IMG/VR virus record: IMGVR_UViG_3300006865_000346
Span: 1-26,641 of that record
DNA: 26,641 nt
Source of the DNA: a virus
Strand: one strand, 5' to 3'
Positions 15,674-26,641 of this stretch are shown in pieces. Every line of letters starts with the position of its first letter. Position 1 is the stretch's first letter. Made by a program: the position numbers and the translations under genes. The notes beneath the pieces are model-generated. The model was not told the DNA's origin, did no database searches, and saw only the letters and a program-made list of their open reading frames with translations.

Positions 15674-17383
15674 TCATGGGCTTCGCAGATACCCATGCTG
15701 TCCGAAGAGCGTCAGACGGCTCAAGTGCCGATTGAAATAGCGGCAGGATGGCTCTCCGACATGAAGGCAAGCCATGCAAGCCGCCCCGGCGTCGGAGCAA
15801 CCCGGATCCAGTGCGCAACGATGCTCGTCATACACGATGGCGTCTAACAGACGATGCAGTTCGGTCTCGAACACGGCTTGGAGTCCTCCCAACACGAAGT
15901 CGCCCCGCGCGGCAGCGTAGATGAAGAACCCCAGATGCAGGGGAACCAGTAGCTCTGAAAGGGCATTTCTGTCGATGCCGGCGTGAACGGCGGATATCCT
16001 CAGGAAACGATGCGCGTAGGAATGGACCAACTCGAGCAGTGCAGCGCCGACGGACCCGTCCTTCTCGTCCGTCGACGAAGGCAGGCGTGCCGCCTCCAAT
16101 ATGGCCGATCGAGCCGTTCGTTCGTCGTGCCACTCGGCGAGTGGATGACCTGCATCGACCAACCATTTCGCGACCCTCATCGGATCCAACCTGACGAAAA
16201 GGGCCTCCGTCTCGGCGATGTCCGCGTATACCTTGTAACCTTGTCCATGGCGCCCCTTGTATGGGACGAGCCGCCCCTTGCCAGGCTCGTGGTCACCTCG
16301 CGTATAGCCGAAGTGCCCCGTGAGCACGGGGAAACGTTCGATCAGGTCGACTGCGCACAATCCCGCCGAACGCAGCGCATGCGCATATCGCACGCGGTAG
16401 AGTAGACCGAGCTCGCTGGAAGGATCGGTCGCCGCCACCAAATCGTCGATTCTGATCCTGGACTCCATTGTCGCTAGGGCGATGGTCACTGCTTGGGCCT
16501 CTGCATCCTCTCGTTGACCCGATGGCAGCACGATGTCTTCACTCTGCAGTGCTCCAGATGCCGTCCCGGCGATGTCGAGCATCTTGTCGATGATCTCCGG
16601 TGGCAGCCCCTGCGCCTCCAGTTGCCGCCTCAGGGTTTCACGACTGGCTGGGACTTCTTCGACCGTCTTGGTCTTCATGCCATCCACGACCCAGCTCAAC
16701 GCCTTTGGTGGTCCACCCGCTTCGGCGATCGCCCGTATGCGCTCCCGCGAAGGCGGATTGACGATCACGACGTTGCGGGGCGTGTAGACAGAAGACGCAC
16801 GATGTGGCTGAAAGGCGAGATTGCCCTGACCACAATCGCACGGGACGTGTCCGAACCCTTTCCGGAGTTCTCGATCGCATACCGGACACTCGAATCGGAT
16901 TTCGGTCGCGGAGGAAGTCCCAGGAAACACGATGCGCACCTGCCTGTGCTCGGGACACTTGGGGATCCACGGTGCTCGGAGTGTTCCACACTTGTCGTGA
17001 TAGCCCACGAAGAACAGCTGCCCCTTCTGACCTCTTGCCCCGCAAGGACACGTCGCATCCGGCGTATCGTGTACCCTCTTGCAGGATTTGCATATCCACG
17101 ATTTCGGAAACGGCTCCACTTCGACGCCGTTGTTCTCGTCGAGCGTCAACACTGTGATGGGTGCGCCCGCGTGCAAATGGGCGACGAAACCGGCGTCCAT
17201 TCCCACTGCACTCCACGGCGTCGCCTGCCGGATGATTTCCCGCCGAAGCGATGCCGAATCGATCTCGCTGCGAACCTTGGGATGCCGCCAGTCCTTGACT
17301 TTCCACACTCCGCCGCGCAGGTCGACGGTCTGTTCCGGAAGGAATCCGAAGAGGATCTGGGAAGCGCTTCTCGATTCTTTCAC
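15674..17383 (-). CDS. DrmB-like DUF1998 zinc-cluster protein
   Basis: A 569-residue protein beginning with GTG, preceded by AGGAAGAG (17388-17395 region) and 12 bp after the DrmA-like stop. It has N-terminal cysteine clusters at 98/101/112/114, 132/143 and 166/169/182/184, likely zinc sites, and the C-terminal DUF1998 cysteine set 523, 529, 536, 539, 547 with 'HSYAHRF' before it. Size, cysteine layout and pairing with the upstream helicase match DrmB of DISARM, which forms a complex with DrmA that loads on DNA with 5' overhangs (known for DISARM). No nuclease motif is seen. The closest alternative is the C-terminal part of DruE in Druantia, but that is fused to its helicase. Confidence 0.85.
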   Translation of the reverse strand: MKESRSASQILFGFLPEQTVDLRGGVWKVKDWRHPKVRSEIDSASLRREIIRQATPWSAVGMDAGFVAHLHAGAPITVLTLDENNGVEVEPFPKSWICKSCKRVHDTPDATCPCGARGQKGQLFFVGYHDKCGTLRAPWIPKCPEHRQVRIVFPGTSSATEIRFECPVCDRELRKGFGHVPCDCGQGNLAFQPHRASSVYTPRNVVIVNPPSRERIRAIAEAGGPPKALSWVVDGMKTKTVEEVPASRETLRRQLEAQGLPPEIIDKMLDIAGTASGALQSEDIVLPSGQREDAEAQAVTIALATMESRIRIDDLVAATDPSSELGLLYRVRYAHALRSAGLCAVDLIERFPVLTGHFGYTRGDHEPGKGRLVPYKGRHGQGYKVYADIAETEALFVRLDPMRVAKWLVDAGHPLAEWHDERTARSAILEAARLPSSTDEKDGSVGAALLELVHSYAHRFLRISAVHAGIDRNALSELLVPLHLGFFIYAAARGDFVLGGLQAVFETELHRLLDAIVYDEHRCALDPGCSDAGAACMACLHVGEPSCRYFNRHLSRLTLFGQHGYLRSP

Positions 17384-17395
17384 TTTTCTCTTCCT

Positions 17396-20300
17396 TCAGA
17401 CCCTGGTCCCGATGACCGGGACCTGCTTCTCGACGTCCCGCAGCGACAGCATGGGTGGACCAGACGGCGACAGATCGGAAGGGAAACGCGCGTCATTGGG
17501 TGGCACGAGGATGTTGTGGCGCAACTCGTCGAACCATACTCGCAGGTCCTTTCTCAACGGCTCGTCGAGCTCGCTTTGCAAACCAAGCGCCTCGATCAGT
17601 GCATCGAGTTCCACTTCGACGTCGAATTTCCCAGACGACACATAGTCCTTGAAAGTGCGCAAAGTCGTCAGAGCAGTTCCAGAAGACCCCTCATGGATTA
17701 CCAGCAAGCGAGCCAGCTCCAGGCCGGCAACGGTTCGGTCCAAGACTCGGCGGCTGCGCCTCGTAACCGGTATGGGCTCGACGAATCGGTCCCCTTGCTC
17801 GACGAATTGTCTGAAGGAGCGAAAGACCCCTGCGTCACGTTCCCGGCCGATTTTGTGGACGACGAACACGAGGCCCGGGAAGCGGCGTCCCACCCGGGCT
17901 GTGGCCTGGATGAATTCGGCCGCCGACAGCGGGATACCGAGCATCACCATCACGTTCAACCTATCGACATCCACGCCGTGGGACATCATCGAGGATGCCG
18001 ATACGATGTGCAGCCGCTCTTCGAACGAGTCCTCGGGGCTCTGTAATCTTTCGAGTATCTCGCGCACTTCCGAGAAGTCGGTCTTGCCCGTGAGTGATGC
18101 AGTATTGATCGCACCAGGAACGATCACCTGCGTTTCCATCGAGCGCATCACTGCCTCGAGGTCACGCAACGTATTCCCATAGACGACGTTCGTCCCATAC
18201 AGAGAGAGCAACTCCGCCGAGAACTGCGGATCGATCCCGATATCGGCACACGTGGATACGGGATCTCGCGCCAGATCCCGCACAGCGATCTGCAACTCGG
18301 TCAGCAATCGATCGACCGTGTACTCGATGGTCACCCCCCGCGGCGCTATCGCCACGAACCGGCGCATCAAGCTTTCCGAATCCGCGGTCCAGAAGCCTCC
18401 GCCGACACGCGGTGGAGGAACGGGGAAAACACGCGCCGCTCGCCGATACAGAACGTCTACCTGCTTTTCGTAACCCGTAAGTGTCGCAGAGGACGCAAGT
18501 ACCTTTGGCTTCCTGCCGCAAAGTTCGTCCTGCAGCGCGTCGTACAAAGCCTCGTAGTGTGAGTCGACAGCCCCGAGACTGTCCCGCAGGAGGTGCAGTT
18601 CGTCTTGGAGTCGGAAGGACGGTCCATACTTATCCTCCTCCATGGGCAGCGCCTGGCGCGTCCCCCGACAACCGGGAACGAGACATCCCGAAGGACGTGA
18701 ACTCCTCGGGGCATAGATGTATCCATGCCCTTCCTTGGAGCACACCCCCAGAGGCGCGCCGACCATGCCGCGCATGGACGCCTGAAGGGAGATCGATGCC
18801 GCCTTGTCGAGGGTGCCGACGACCACCGTAGGCAGAAATCTGTAGATCTCCTCGTCGACCACGTATATCGGCAGAGCGTCACCATTCGCTACACAGTTCG
18901 TGTTTCCGCATCGGTGTTCGAGTCTCCACGAGCGCCTGTCGAAGTTCATCGTTATCGAACGCTCGTGACAGAAAGGGCAGTACTCCAGTACCTGGTATCG
19001 GCGCGGCATCTGGTCGTCGTCGGGATCCGGCTCGTCCGGCTTGGGATTCTCAGGGATGCGATTGGGGGTCGCACCCTGCCCAACGAAGAACCCAAGTGAG
19101 AAACCATCTCCTGCCAAACCCATCTCGCGGCGTACCATCTCTGCCGAGGCGATTGCGTCGGCGAAACGCTGGGTCTGCTGTAGGGACAGCATCCTCAAAG
19201 GGAAACGAGCCCACGCAGTGATTCCCGAAACTTTCCCGGTCATTCTGTCGTATAACGCAGCCGTCACCAAAAGGCCGAGGTACGTCTCCGTCTTGCCTCC
19301 GCCCGTCGCAAACCAGACGACGTCGACGACATCCGGCTCATGCTCCTTGTCCACGACCGACGAAAGGTTCGCGAGCAAGAACCCCAACTGGAACGGACGC
19401 CAGGAGTCATACTTGCCCCGGGCACTGAATGACATCGCTCGATTCATTCCGGTGAACGCGCGAAACAAGGCTTCGTCGGACTTCAATAGCTCAATGCCTT
19501 TCGCGAGTCGCTCACACTCTCGCTCAAATTCCTCGGCGGCCCTAGTCGCTTGTTGCTGCATCTCGGTCGACCATCTCTCTGCGTCCGCCCGATGTTCCAG
19601 TACATCGGCCGCCCAGTTGGCACCTCCCCAACTCCTCAGCGCCGAAAGTAGAGCTTCCGCCGGTCCGATCGGATCGGCCGCCAAATCCATGAATCGCATG
19701 GTTGGCATCGGATCGTCCACGTTCCAGTACCGAGGTCTATGGCGGTCGATCGTGACCGCATCTTCCGTGACGATGGCTCCAGATTCTGTACGTACGCCGC
19801 AGTTGATGCCGTACGCCTCGATACACCTGTCGTATCTGAACGAATCCTCCAGTGCTTCGAGCATGAAAGGGATCGTGTCGAGATTCTCGACTCGCAACTC
19901 GGACTGGTAGAGCCGTGTGTCTTTGAAGTCCGGATGTTCCTTGGGGGAGCAATTGACCAGAGACACGCTCAGCTCATGATCACCGGACTGTCCGGTGTCG
20001 ACTTCGACATCGATCCGCGCGGCGAGTCCGTCGCGCCCAGTCACGCTGGCCAGGGCGCTCGCGATCTCCTCCTCTCCATATCGATGTATCCCTATCCGTT
20101 CCGGCACTTCGATCGCTAATCCAACGCGGACGGGCCCGGTCTTCTTCCATATCTTCGCCGACTTGTCCCAAAGCCAAACCCGAAAACTCGTGACGACACG
20201 AAAGCGCCAGGGTCCCGCCCCTCTGGGTTTGACCTTGATCCCGAATGCGCAGGGTTCCAACCGTTCCCCCCGATCACCCCAGTCGCTTTCGGCCACGGCC

Positions 20301-20440
20301 TCGGCGGATTGCAATCTTCCCAACCAATACTTCCCTGACGGCTCGACCTCCAACACGTCGTCGCAGTCGCCCCTGCCGGCCAGGGTCACGCGCCTTGCCA
20401 ACCAATCGACGAATTTCTCTCGAGCCGTTTCTGCGTTCAT
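17396..20440 (-). CDS. DrmA-like SF2 helicase
   Basis: A 1014-residue helicase. Motif I 'TGGGKTE' is at 379-385, motif Ia region 'RFPLRMLSLQQTQRF' at 412-426, the DExH box is 'QDELHLL' at 612-618 (the form typical of DrmA), motif III 'SSATLTG' at 650-656, and motif VI 'QATARVGRR' at 845-853. A zinc-ribbon-like insert has Cys488, Cys491, Cys511 and Cys516. The N-terminal ~330 residues have no recognised domain. AGGAG sits 8 bases before ATG. It is followed by the DrmB-like gene after 12 bp, giving the DISARM core order. Substrate is probably unmodified or partly single-stranded foreign DNA (inference from DISARM). Confidence 0.88.
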   Translation of the reverse strand: MNAETAREKFVDWLARRVTLAGRGDCDDVLEVEPSGKYWLGRLQSAEAVAESDWGDRGERLEPCAFGIKVKPRGAGPWRFRVVTSFRVWLWDKSAKIWKKTGPVRVGLAIEVPERIGIHRYGEEEIASALASVTGRDGLAARIDVEVDTGQSGDHELSVSLVNCSPKEHPDFKDTRLYQSELRVENLDTIPFMLEALEDSFRYDRCIEAYGINCGVRTESGAIVTEDAVTIDRHRPRYWNVDDPMPTMRFMDLAADPIGPAEALLSALRSWGGANWAADVLEHRADAERWSTEMQQQATRAAEEFERECERLAKGIELLKSDEALFRAFTGMNRAMSFSARGKYDSWRPFQLGFLLANLSSVVDKEHEPDVVDVVWFATGGGKTETYLGLLVTAALYDRMTGKVSGITAWARFPLRMLSLQQTQRFADAIASAEMVRREMGLAGDGFSLGFFVGQGATPNRIPENPKPDEPDPDDDQMPRRYQVLEYCPFCHERSITMNFDRRSWRLEHRCGNTNCVANGDALPIYVVDEEIYRFLPTVVVGTLDKAASISLQASMRGMVGAPLGVCSKEGHGYIYAPRSSRPSGCLVPGCRGTRQALPMEEDKYGPSFRLQDELHLLRDSLGAVDSHYEALYDALQDELCGRKPKVLASSATLTGYEKQVDVLYRRAARVFPVPPPRVGGGFWTADSESLMRRFVAIAPRGVTIEYTVDRLLTELQIAVRDLARDPVSTCADIGIDPQFSAELLSLYGTNVVYGNTLRDLEAVMRSMETQVIVPGAINTASLTGKTDFSEVREILERLQSPEDSFEERLHIVSASSMMSHGVDVDRLNVMVMLGIPLSAAEFIQATARVGRRFPGLVFVVHKIGRERDAGVFRSFRQFVEQGDRFVEPIPVTRRSRRVLDRTVAGLELARLLVIHEGSSGTALTTLRTFKDYVSSGKFDVEVELDALIEALGLQSELDEPLRKDLRVWFDELRHNILVPPNDARFPSDLSPSGPPMLSLRDVEKQVPVIGTRV

Positions 20441-20489
20441 TCCCGTTCTCCTCTATGAAGCTCTGCTCTCGCCACACTCCCTGCACTCC

Positions 20490-21644
20490 TCACGAGTCCA
20501 GAAAGTCGCGAAGCACATCTCCTTGACTTGGATGCCTGAGTCGACCGAGGGCTTTGGCTTCGATCTGCCTAATCCGCTCGCGGGTCAGACCGAACATTTG
20601 CCCAATTTCTTCCAGCGTCGCCCCGTGACCGGAATCACTCAAACCGAATCGGAGGCGTAACACTTTGCTCTCTCGCTCTTTCAGGCCACTCAGGGCGCCG
20701 TCGATGCACCTCGCCAGATCGGCATGATCCAGATGCTCCTCCGGCGACGGGAGCCCGGAAACCAGCGTGTCCATCAGCGTGAGATCGTCATGCCCGTTGA
20801 TCCTCTCGTCCAACGACGCAGGAACGAAGGCAGCGATCTGTTGTATGAAATGGACTTTGTCGATCGCCCAAGCGAGTTCGTCGGCGAGCTCGGCCATGCT
20901 CGTCCGTCGTTCTGGATGTGCTTGTCCCAGGAGCTTGTGTGCGCGTTTCAGCCTGAGCACGTCGTCATACACGTGTACAGGAAGACGTATCGTCGCTCCG
21001 TGATCGGCGAGAGACCTCGTGATCGACTGCCTGATCCACCATGTCGCATAGGTGGAAAACTTGTACCCGAGCGTATGATCGTACTTGTCCGCCGCGCGCA
21101 TCAGTCCCATCACCCCCTCTTGGAAGAGATCATCCAGGCTGAGATCGGAAAGTCCGACATACGGCTTCGCGATGTGGAGCACGAGCCGGAGATTCGCCAT
21201 GATCATCGTCTCCTTCGCATTCCTACCTCGTTCGATTATCCTGTCGTGCCCCTCCGATCGGGGAACGCCTTCTTCGAGCTCACGTAGGGCGCGTCGACTG
21301 AGCTCCATCCGCCGCCCCAGTTCGACTTCTTCCTCAGCGGTCAGAAGCCTGGAGCTCAGACTGCGCAGCCTGACGTCGAGGAGTTCAAACGAACCATCGA
21401 CGTCGGCGTCGACAGAGTCGACCTCATCGACGTTCGGGCCTTCGGTCTCATCCGGGTTCTCGGATTCGTCCTCGACACTGATGCCGAGCGCATCGAGCTG
21501 TCGATAAACCTCTGCGCCTTCCTCGACGGTCAGCTGTCGTTTCTCGATCAACCTCTCCACATGGGCCTTGGATAGAAAACCATCCAGTCGATCATGGTCC
21601 GCGACCAAGTCTCTGACGACCCTGTCTACCTTGGTTTTTTCCAC
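20490..21644 (-). CDS. RpoD-like sigma-70 factor inside the defence operon
   Basis: A 384-residue sigma factor. Residues 1-60 resemble region 1.1, region 1.2 is at 96-128, region 2 at 145-215 with 'LVLHIA' and 'KFSTYATWWIRQSITRSLAD' (195-214), region 3 at 216-290 and region 4 at 315-375 with 'TRERIRQIEAKALGRLRHP' (354-372). The residues that contact -10 DNA in E. coli RpoD (YATWWIRQ) and -35 DNA (RERIRQ) are all present, so it should recognise ordinary promoters. Acidic linker 60-90 is unusual. GTG 21644 is preferred: GGGAGGGGG lies just upstream and the start clears the HNH gene; a GTG at 21704 would overlap it. The gene precedes the DrmA-like helicase by 49 bp on the same strand. Confidence 0.9.
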   Translation of the reverse strand: MEKTKVDRVVRDLVADHDRLDGFLSKAHVERLIEKRQLTVEEGAEVYRQLDALGISVEDESENPDETEGPNVDEVDSVDADVDGSFELLDVRLRSLSSRLLTAEEEVELGRRMELSRRALRELEEGVPRSEGHDRIIERGRNAKETMIMANLRLVLHIAKPYVGLSDLSLDDLFQEGVMGLMRAADKYDHTLGYKFSTYATWWIRQSITRSLADHGATIRLPVHVYDDVLRLKRAHKLLGQAHPERRTSMAELADELAWAIDKVHFIQQIAAFVPASLDERINGHDDLTLMDTLVSGLPSPEEHLDHADLARCIDGALSGLKERESKVLRLRFGLSDSGHGATLEEIGQMFGLTRERIRQIEAKALGRLRHPSQGDVLRDFLDS

Positions 21645-21648
21645 GCCC

Positions 21649-21654
21649 CCTCCC
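21649..21654 (-). promoter_or_regulatory. Ribosome binding site that sets the sigma factor start
   Basis: Read on the - strand, GGGAGG at 21654-21649 precedes GTG 21644-21642 within a G run, with a short spacing of about 4 bases. No comparable site supports the longer GTG start at 21704, which would also overlap the upstream gene by 38 bases. Confidence 0.5.
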
Positions 21655-21666
21655 ACGCGTGTCTGC

Positions 21667-22367
21667 CTATCGGTTCCACACGACCCTACAGGCGAGATAC
21701 TCACCGATCACCATGCAGACATCGATTCCGGTCTGCCAGTCGACCGAATATCTACGACCCGGCTGTACGATCAGCCACGCTCCGACCTGGGCCGGAGGGA
21801 CGGATTTTCCCAAGGCACGCAGGAAAGCGCGGCTTCCCAGCTCTGGCCATAAACACTGGGCTTCTCCCACTATGCATTCGAACTCCTGCCTCTCCGCCTC
21901 CAGCATCGCAGGAATTGCGCGAACCGAGTAAGCGTCGGGCTCGTCGTGCCAGGACTCGCTCAATTCGTAGGCGGCGTGCCCCTTTGCCAACTTGATGACG
22001 ACGTTGCGTACTCGCGCTTCATCGGGCTGCCACCAGGGACGGCCGGTGTCGTCATCCCAGCGACACGCCTCAATTGAGCAGTGAGCCGACGATTCCTCGA
22101 CAGCGATCGCCTGACCTTTTCCCTAGCGAACCCCTCGATATCGCTCGTTCCGGTCATGACGCACTCCAGCAGGCACGCCAGATATTCCTCGTCCAACGAG
22201 AAGCCCCCGTTGCACTCCCTACAGGCTTCGACGACCGGTAGGTTTTCGGGAAGCGGATCGTCCAGGAATACTCGCGATGGCACGTGGTCGACGGTTTCGG
22301 GAGGGCCACCACAATAGACGCAGCTTCCTTTCAGGCGCTCATCCACGAAGAGGTGTTTCGGGTCCAC
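21667..22367 (-). pseudogene. HNH endonuclease gene, broken by a 1-base frameshift
   Basis: The first frame starts at GTG 22367 and encodes an HNH-type zinc finger: Cys16/Cys19, Asp27-His28 and Cys49/Cys52 with Asn53 ('EACRECNGGFSLDEEYL'). It runs out of sense after 'SRNRRLTAQ' (about 22078) and stops at 21960. The -1 frame continues with 'IEACRWDDDTGRPWWQPDEA', then 'VRNVVIKLAKGHAAYEL', down to a stop at 21667. Joined, the parts make one protein of about 233 residues, so a single base appears lost near 22070-22085. No slippery heptamer was found at the join. A sequencing error cannot be excluded. It lies 14 bp after the metallopeptidase gene and 22 bp before the sigma gene. Confidence 0.75.
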
Positions 22368-22381
22368 GTGTCGATTCCCTT

Positions 22382-22752
22382 TCAGTCGGTGTTGCCGCGC
22401 CGCACCACTTCCCAGCGACGCCAGCCGGGAACATGCGCGCTCATCAGCGCCTTGAACATCCTCCCATGGGTCGAGAAGCGCAAATGCAGGAGCTCGTGCA
22501 CGATGACGTAATCCTGGAAGCGCTCATCCTTGTCGACGAGATCCGATGCGAGAGTGACGGTCCCCGCCGAAGAGCAGGAGCCCCACTTTCTATGCATCTC
22601 CTGCACCCGGATCACCTTGGGATTCACCCGCAGCGTCACCGCCCAGGCCAGGGCACGGCGCTTGAGCTCCTGGGCCGGATATAGCGAACCCTTTCGGGGC
22701 TCTGCGCGCCTTCTCGTCCCCGAGTCCCGACACGCTTCACCGCCGGCCTTCA

Positions 22753-22753
<1 letters not shown>
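22382..22753 (-). CDS. YgjP/DUF45-type metallopeptidase (M48-like)
   Basis: A 123-residue protein with '[13 protein letters not shown]' (57-69) and the zinc motif '[12 protein letters not shown]', where His86, Glu87 and His90 form HExxH and His96 is the probable third ligand. This is the DUF45/YgjP pattern, shorter than E. coli YgjP (about 167 residues) because the N-terminus is reduced. Such genes commonly follow hsdR in type I restriction loci, though their role there is not established. The ATG overlaps the hsdR stop by one base (TGATG), so it is in the hsd operon. Confidence 0.85.
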
Positions 22754-25688
<2,935 letters not shown>

Positions 25689-25692
<4 letters not shown>

Positions 25693-26641
25693 GCCACGAC
25701 CTCCTCGGCTTCGGACTCGACGCGGTCCAGCACCGACAGGTCCAGTTCATCGACCCGGATCTCGCCCGTCATCAGCTTGTGCAGCAGAGCCTTGAACAGT
25801 TCTTCCAGTACCGCCCGCTTCTTGCGGTGCAAATCGATCTTGCGGTCGATGGCATCCAGAACGGCGACGATCTCGCGTTGCTCGTCTAAGGTCGGGGGGA
25901 ACACGGCAGGAAACGCCTTCAGCTTCGTGCTATTGATGCAGGCAAGGTTGGTCGTTTTGTGCGCAACCTTCAGGAAATAGGCTTTACCGTAGGCACTTTG
26001 CGCCAAATAGGCGAAGAAGTCGGGTAGCAGCCTCCCTCTGTCCGTGCGCACTGCGAAGACGTGGTTCTGATGGACACACAAGTCCAATTCGCCGCGCCAA
26101 ATGAAACCACGACCGAGTTTGTCAAAATCGCCGCCTTCCGTGAGGACCACATCACCTGGTTTGAGCCGGTAACGATCGATTTCAGAACGGCGGATCTTGA
26201 TCTTCTTCATTTCGCTCAAGTCAAGGTGCCCGTCCTGGACATTCGCAACGCGCAGGTACGGTACTTCGACTGTCTCCCCGTCCGAGAACCTCCTGCCTTT
26301 CGCTGCCCCCGTTTGCACCTCGGCACACTCGTCCAAGGGAGATGACACCCAAGAGTCAGGGACAGGGCCGAACTCTGTCTCCCTTTGGGGCTCGCCCCGC
26401 AGGCCGCGCGTGAACAGTTCGCGCATGGCAACGAGCTTGAGCTTCTGAGCTGCTTCAATCGTATCCTCACAGACACGCAGGAGGTCTTGAGTACGCCACA
26501 GCAAGCCCGCGATGGTTCGCTGCTCCTCGAACGAGAATCGTGGACGTTCAAACTGAGCAATGTGAGCCCAAGACGTACGTGGGTGGTGGGCCCCAGTGAC
26601 CCCCGTAAGTGCATGCTCGACAAAGTCGGGATCATGCACGA
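25689..26641 (-). CDS. hsdS: Type I restriction specificity subunit (HsdS), 5' end missing
   Basis: 317 residues are visible; the gene runs off the right edge, so the first recognition domain is mostly absent. The visible part begins near the end of TRD1, then a central coiled-coil spacer ('[18 protein letters not shown]' and '[14 protein letters not shown]'), then TRD2 ('[19 protein letters not shown]', '[20 protein letters not shown]'), and ends with the C-terminal conserved helix pair ('[18 protein letters not shown]', '[19 protein letters not shown]'). HsdS directs both methylation and cleavage. An hsdM gene is expected immediately beyond the window. It is followed directly by hsdR through an ATGA overlap. 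Confidence 0.93.

Larger units (their letters stand above)
12257..22367. other. Putative DISARM-related defence cassette with sigma factor
   Basis: Two converging operons: HTH, Dcm, Vsr, NERD-SF1 helicase on + (12257-15665), and sigma-70-like factor, DrmA-like helicase, DrmB-like DUF1998 protein on - (21644 to 15674), with the broken HNH gene upstream of sigma. DrmA, DrmB and a C5 methylase are shared with DISARM class 2. DrmC (PLD), DrmD and DrmE are not found. Grouping these genes as one system rests on the tight packing and the shared biochemistry, not on experiment; the HNH gene's membership is least certain. Confidence 0.6.

Noticed and set aside
16493-18046. A 517-codon + strand open frame spanning the DrmA/DrmB junction
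   Set aside because: It crosses two well-supported - strand genes and has an Arg/His-rich shadow composition.
12513-20440. Calling the locus a standard DISARM system
   Set aside because: DrmC (PLD) and DrmD or DrmE are absent from the window and the sigma, Vsr and NERD genes are extra, so only a DISARM-related label is justified.
15674-20440. Druantia DruE (helicase with DUF1998)
   Set aside because: DruE is one very large fused protein. Here helicase and DUF1998 protein are separate genes, and no other Druantia proteins are seen.
21960-22120. Programmed -1 frameshift in the HNH gene
   Set aside because: The shift direction is right, but no X XXY YYZ heptamer was found in the overlap of the two frames, so a deletion or sequencing error is the simpler reading.

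Overview
The window is bacterial DNA with high G+C and two very different halves. Positions 1-12186 hold the late end of a siphovirus-like prophage: tail assembly chaperone, tape measure, tail-tip and fibre-region genes, then a lysis module. Positions 12257-26641 hold a defence island of visibly lower and more mixed G+C. The codon usage, the GTA/lambda-type tail genes and the type I restriction proteins fit a proteobacterium, probably beta- or gamma-; this is inference, since no rRNA or tRNA gene is present. No stretch over 300 bases lacks a gene.

Prophage, all on the + strand with ATGA/GTGA-type overlaps: the 3' end of a gpG-like chaperone with a canonical -1 slippery heptamer and the overlapping T frame (1-284); a small tail protein (274-915); an 834-residue lambda-type tape measure (915-3419); two paralogous structural proteins (3420-5348); a distal-tail-like protein (5356-7053); a DUF2163/BR0599 hub protein (7050-7847); two small ORFs (7857-8299); a gpJ-like central tail protein (8296-10497); and a DUF2793 protein (10497-10847). 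A hairpin terminator at 10872-10900 separates these from a lysis set: a one-TM protein, a GTA-type holin and a GH24 endolysin ending at 12186.

Defence island. A + strand operon (12257-15665) encodes a small excisionase-type HTH protein, a C5-cytosine DNA methyltransferase, a Vsr-like endonuclease and a NERD-nuclease/SF1-helicase fusion. It meets tail to tail, with only 8 bp between, a - strand operon that reads sigma-70-like factor, DrmA-like helicase, DrmB-like DUF1998 zinc protein (21644 to 15674). Upstream on the same - strand lie a frameshifted HNH endonuclease gene, a YgjP-type metallopeptidase, and type I restriction genes hsdR and hsdS (hsdS runs off the window; hsdM would lie beyond).

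The most interesting object is the 12257-21644 cassette. It carries the DISARM core helicase pair (DrmA/DrmB) and a DISARM-class-2-style cytosine methylase. It lacks the PLD protein DrmC and also DrmD/DrmE, and has instead Vsr, a NERD helicase and a complete RpoD-like sigma factor. I infer a DISARM-related system in which Dcm marks self DNA, DrmA/DrmB and the NERD helicase process unmarked DNA, and the sigma factor either drives or couples the system to transcription. The sigma component is the least explained part.
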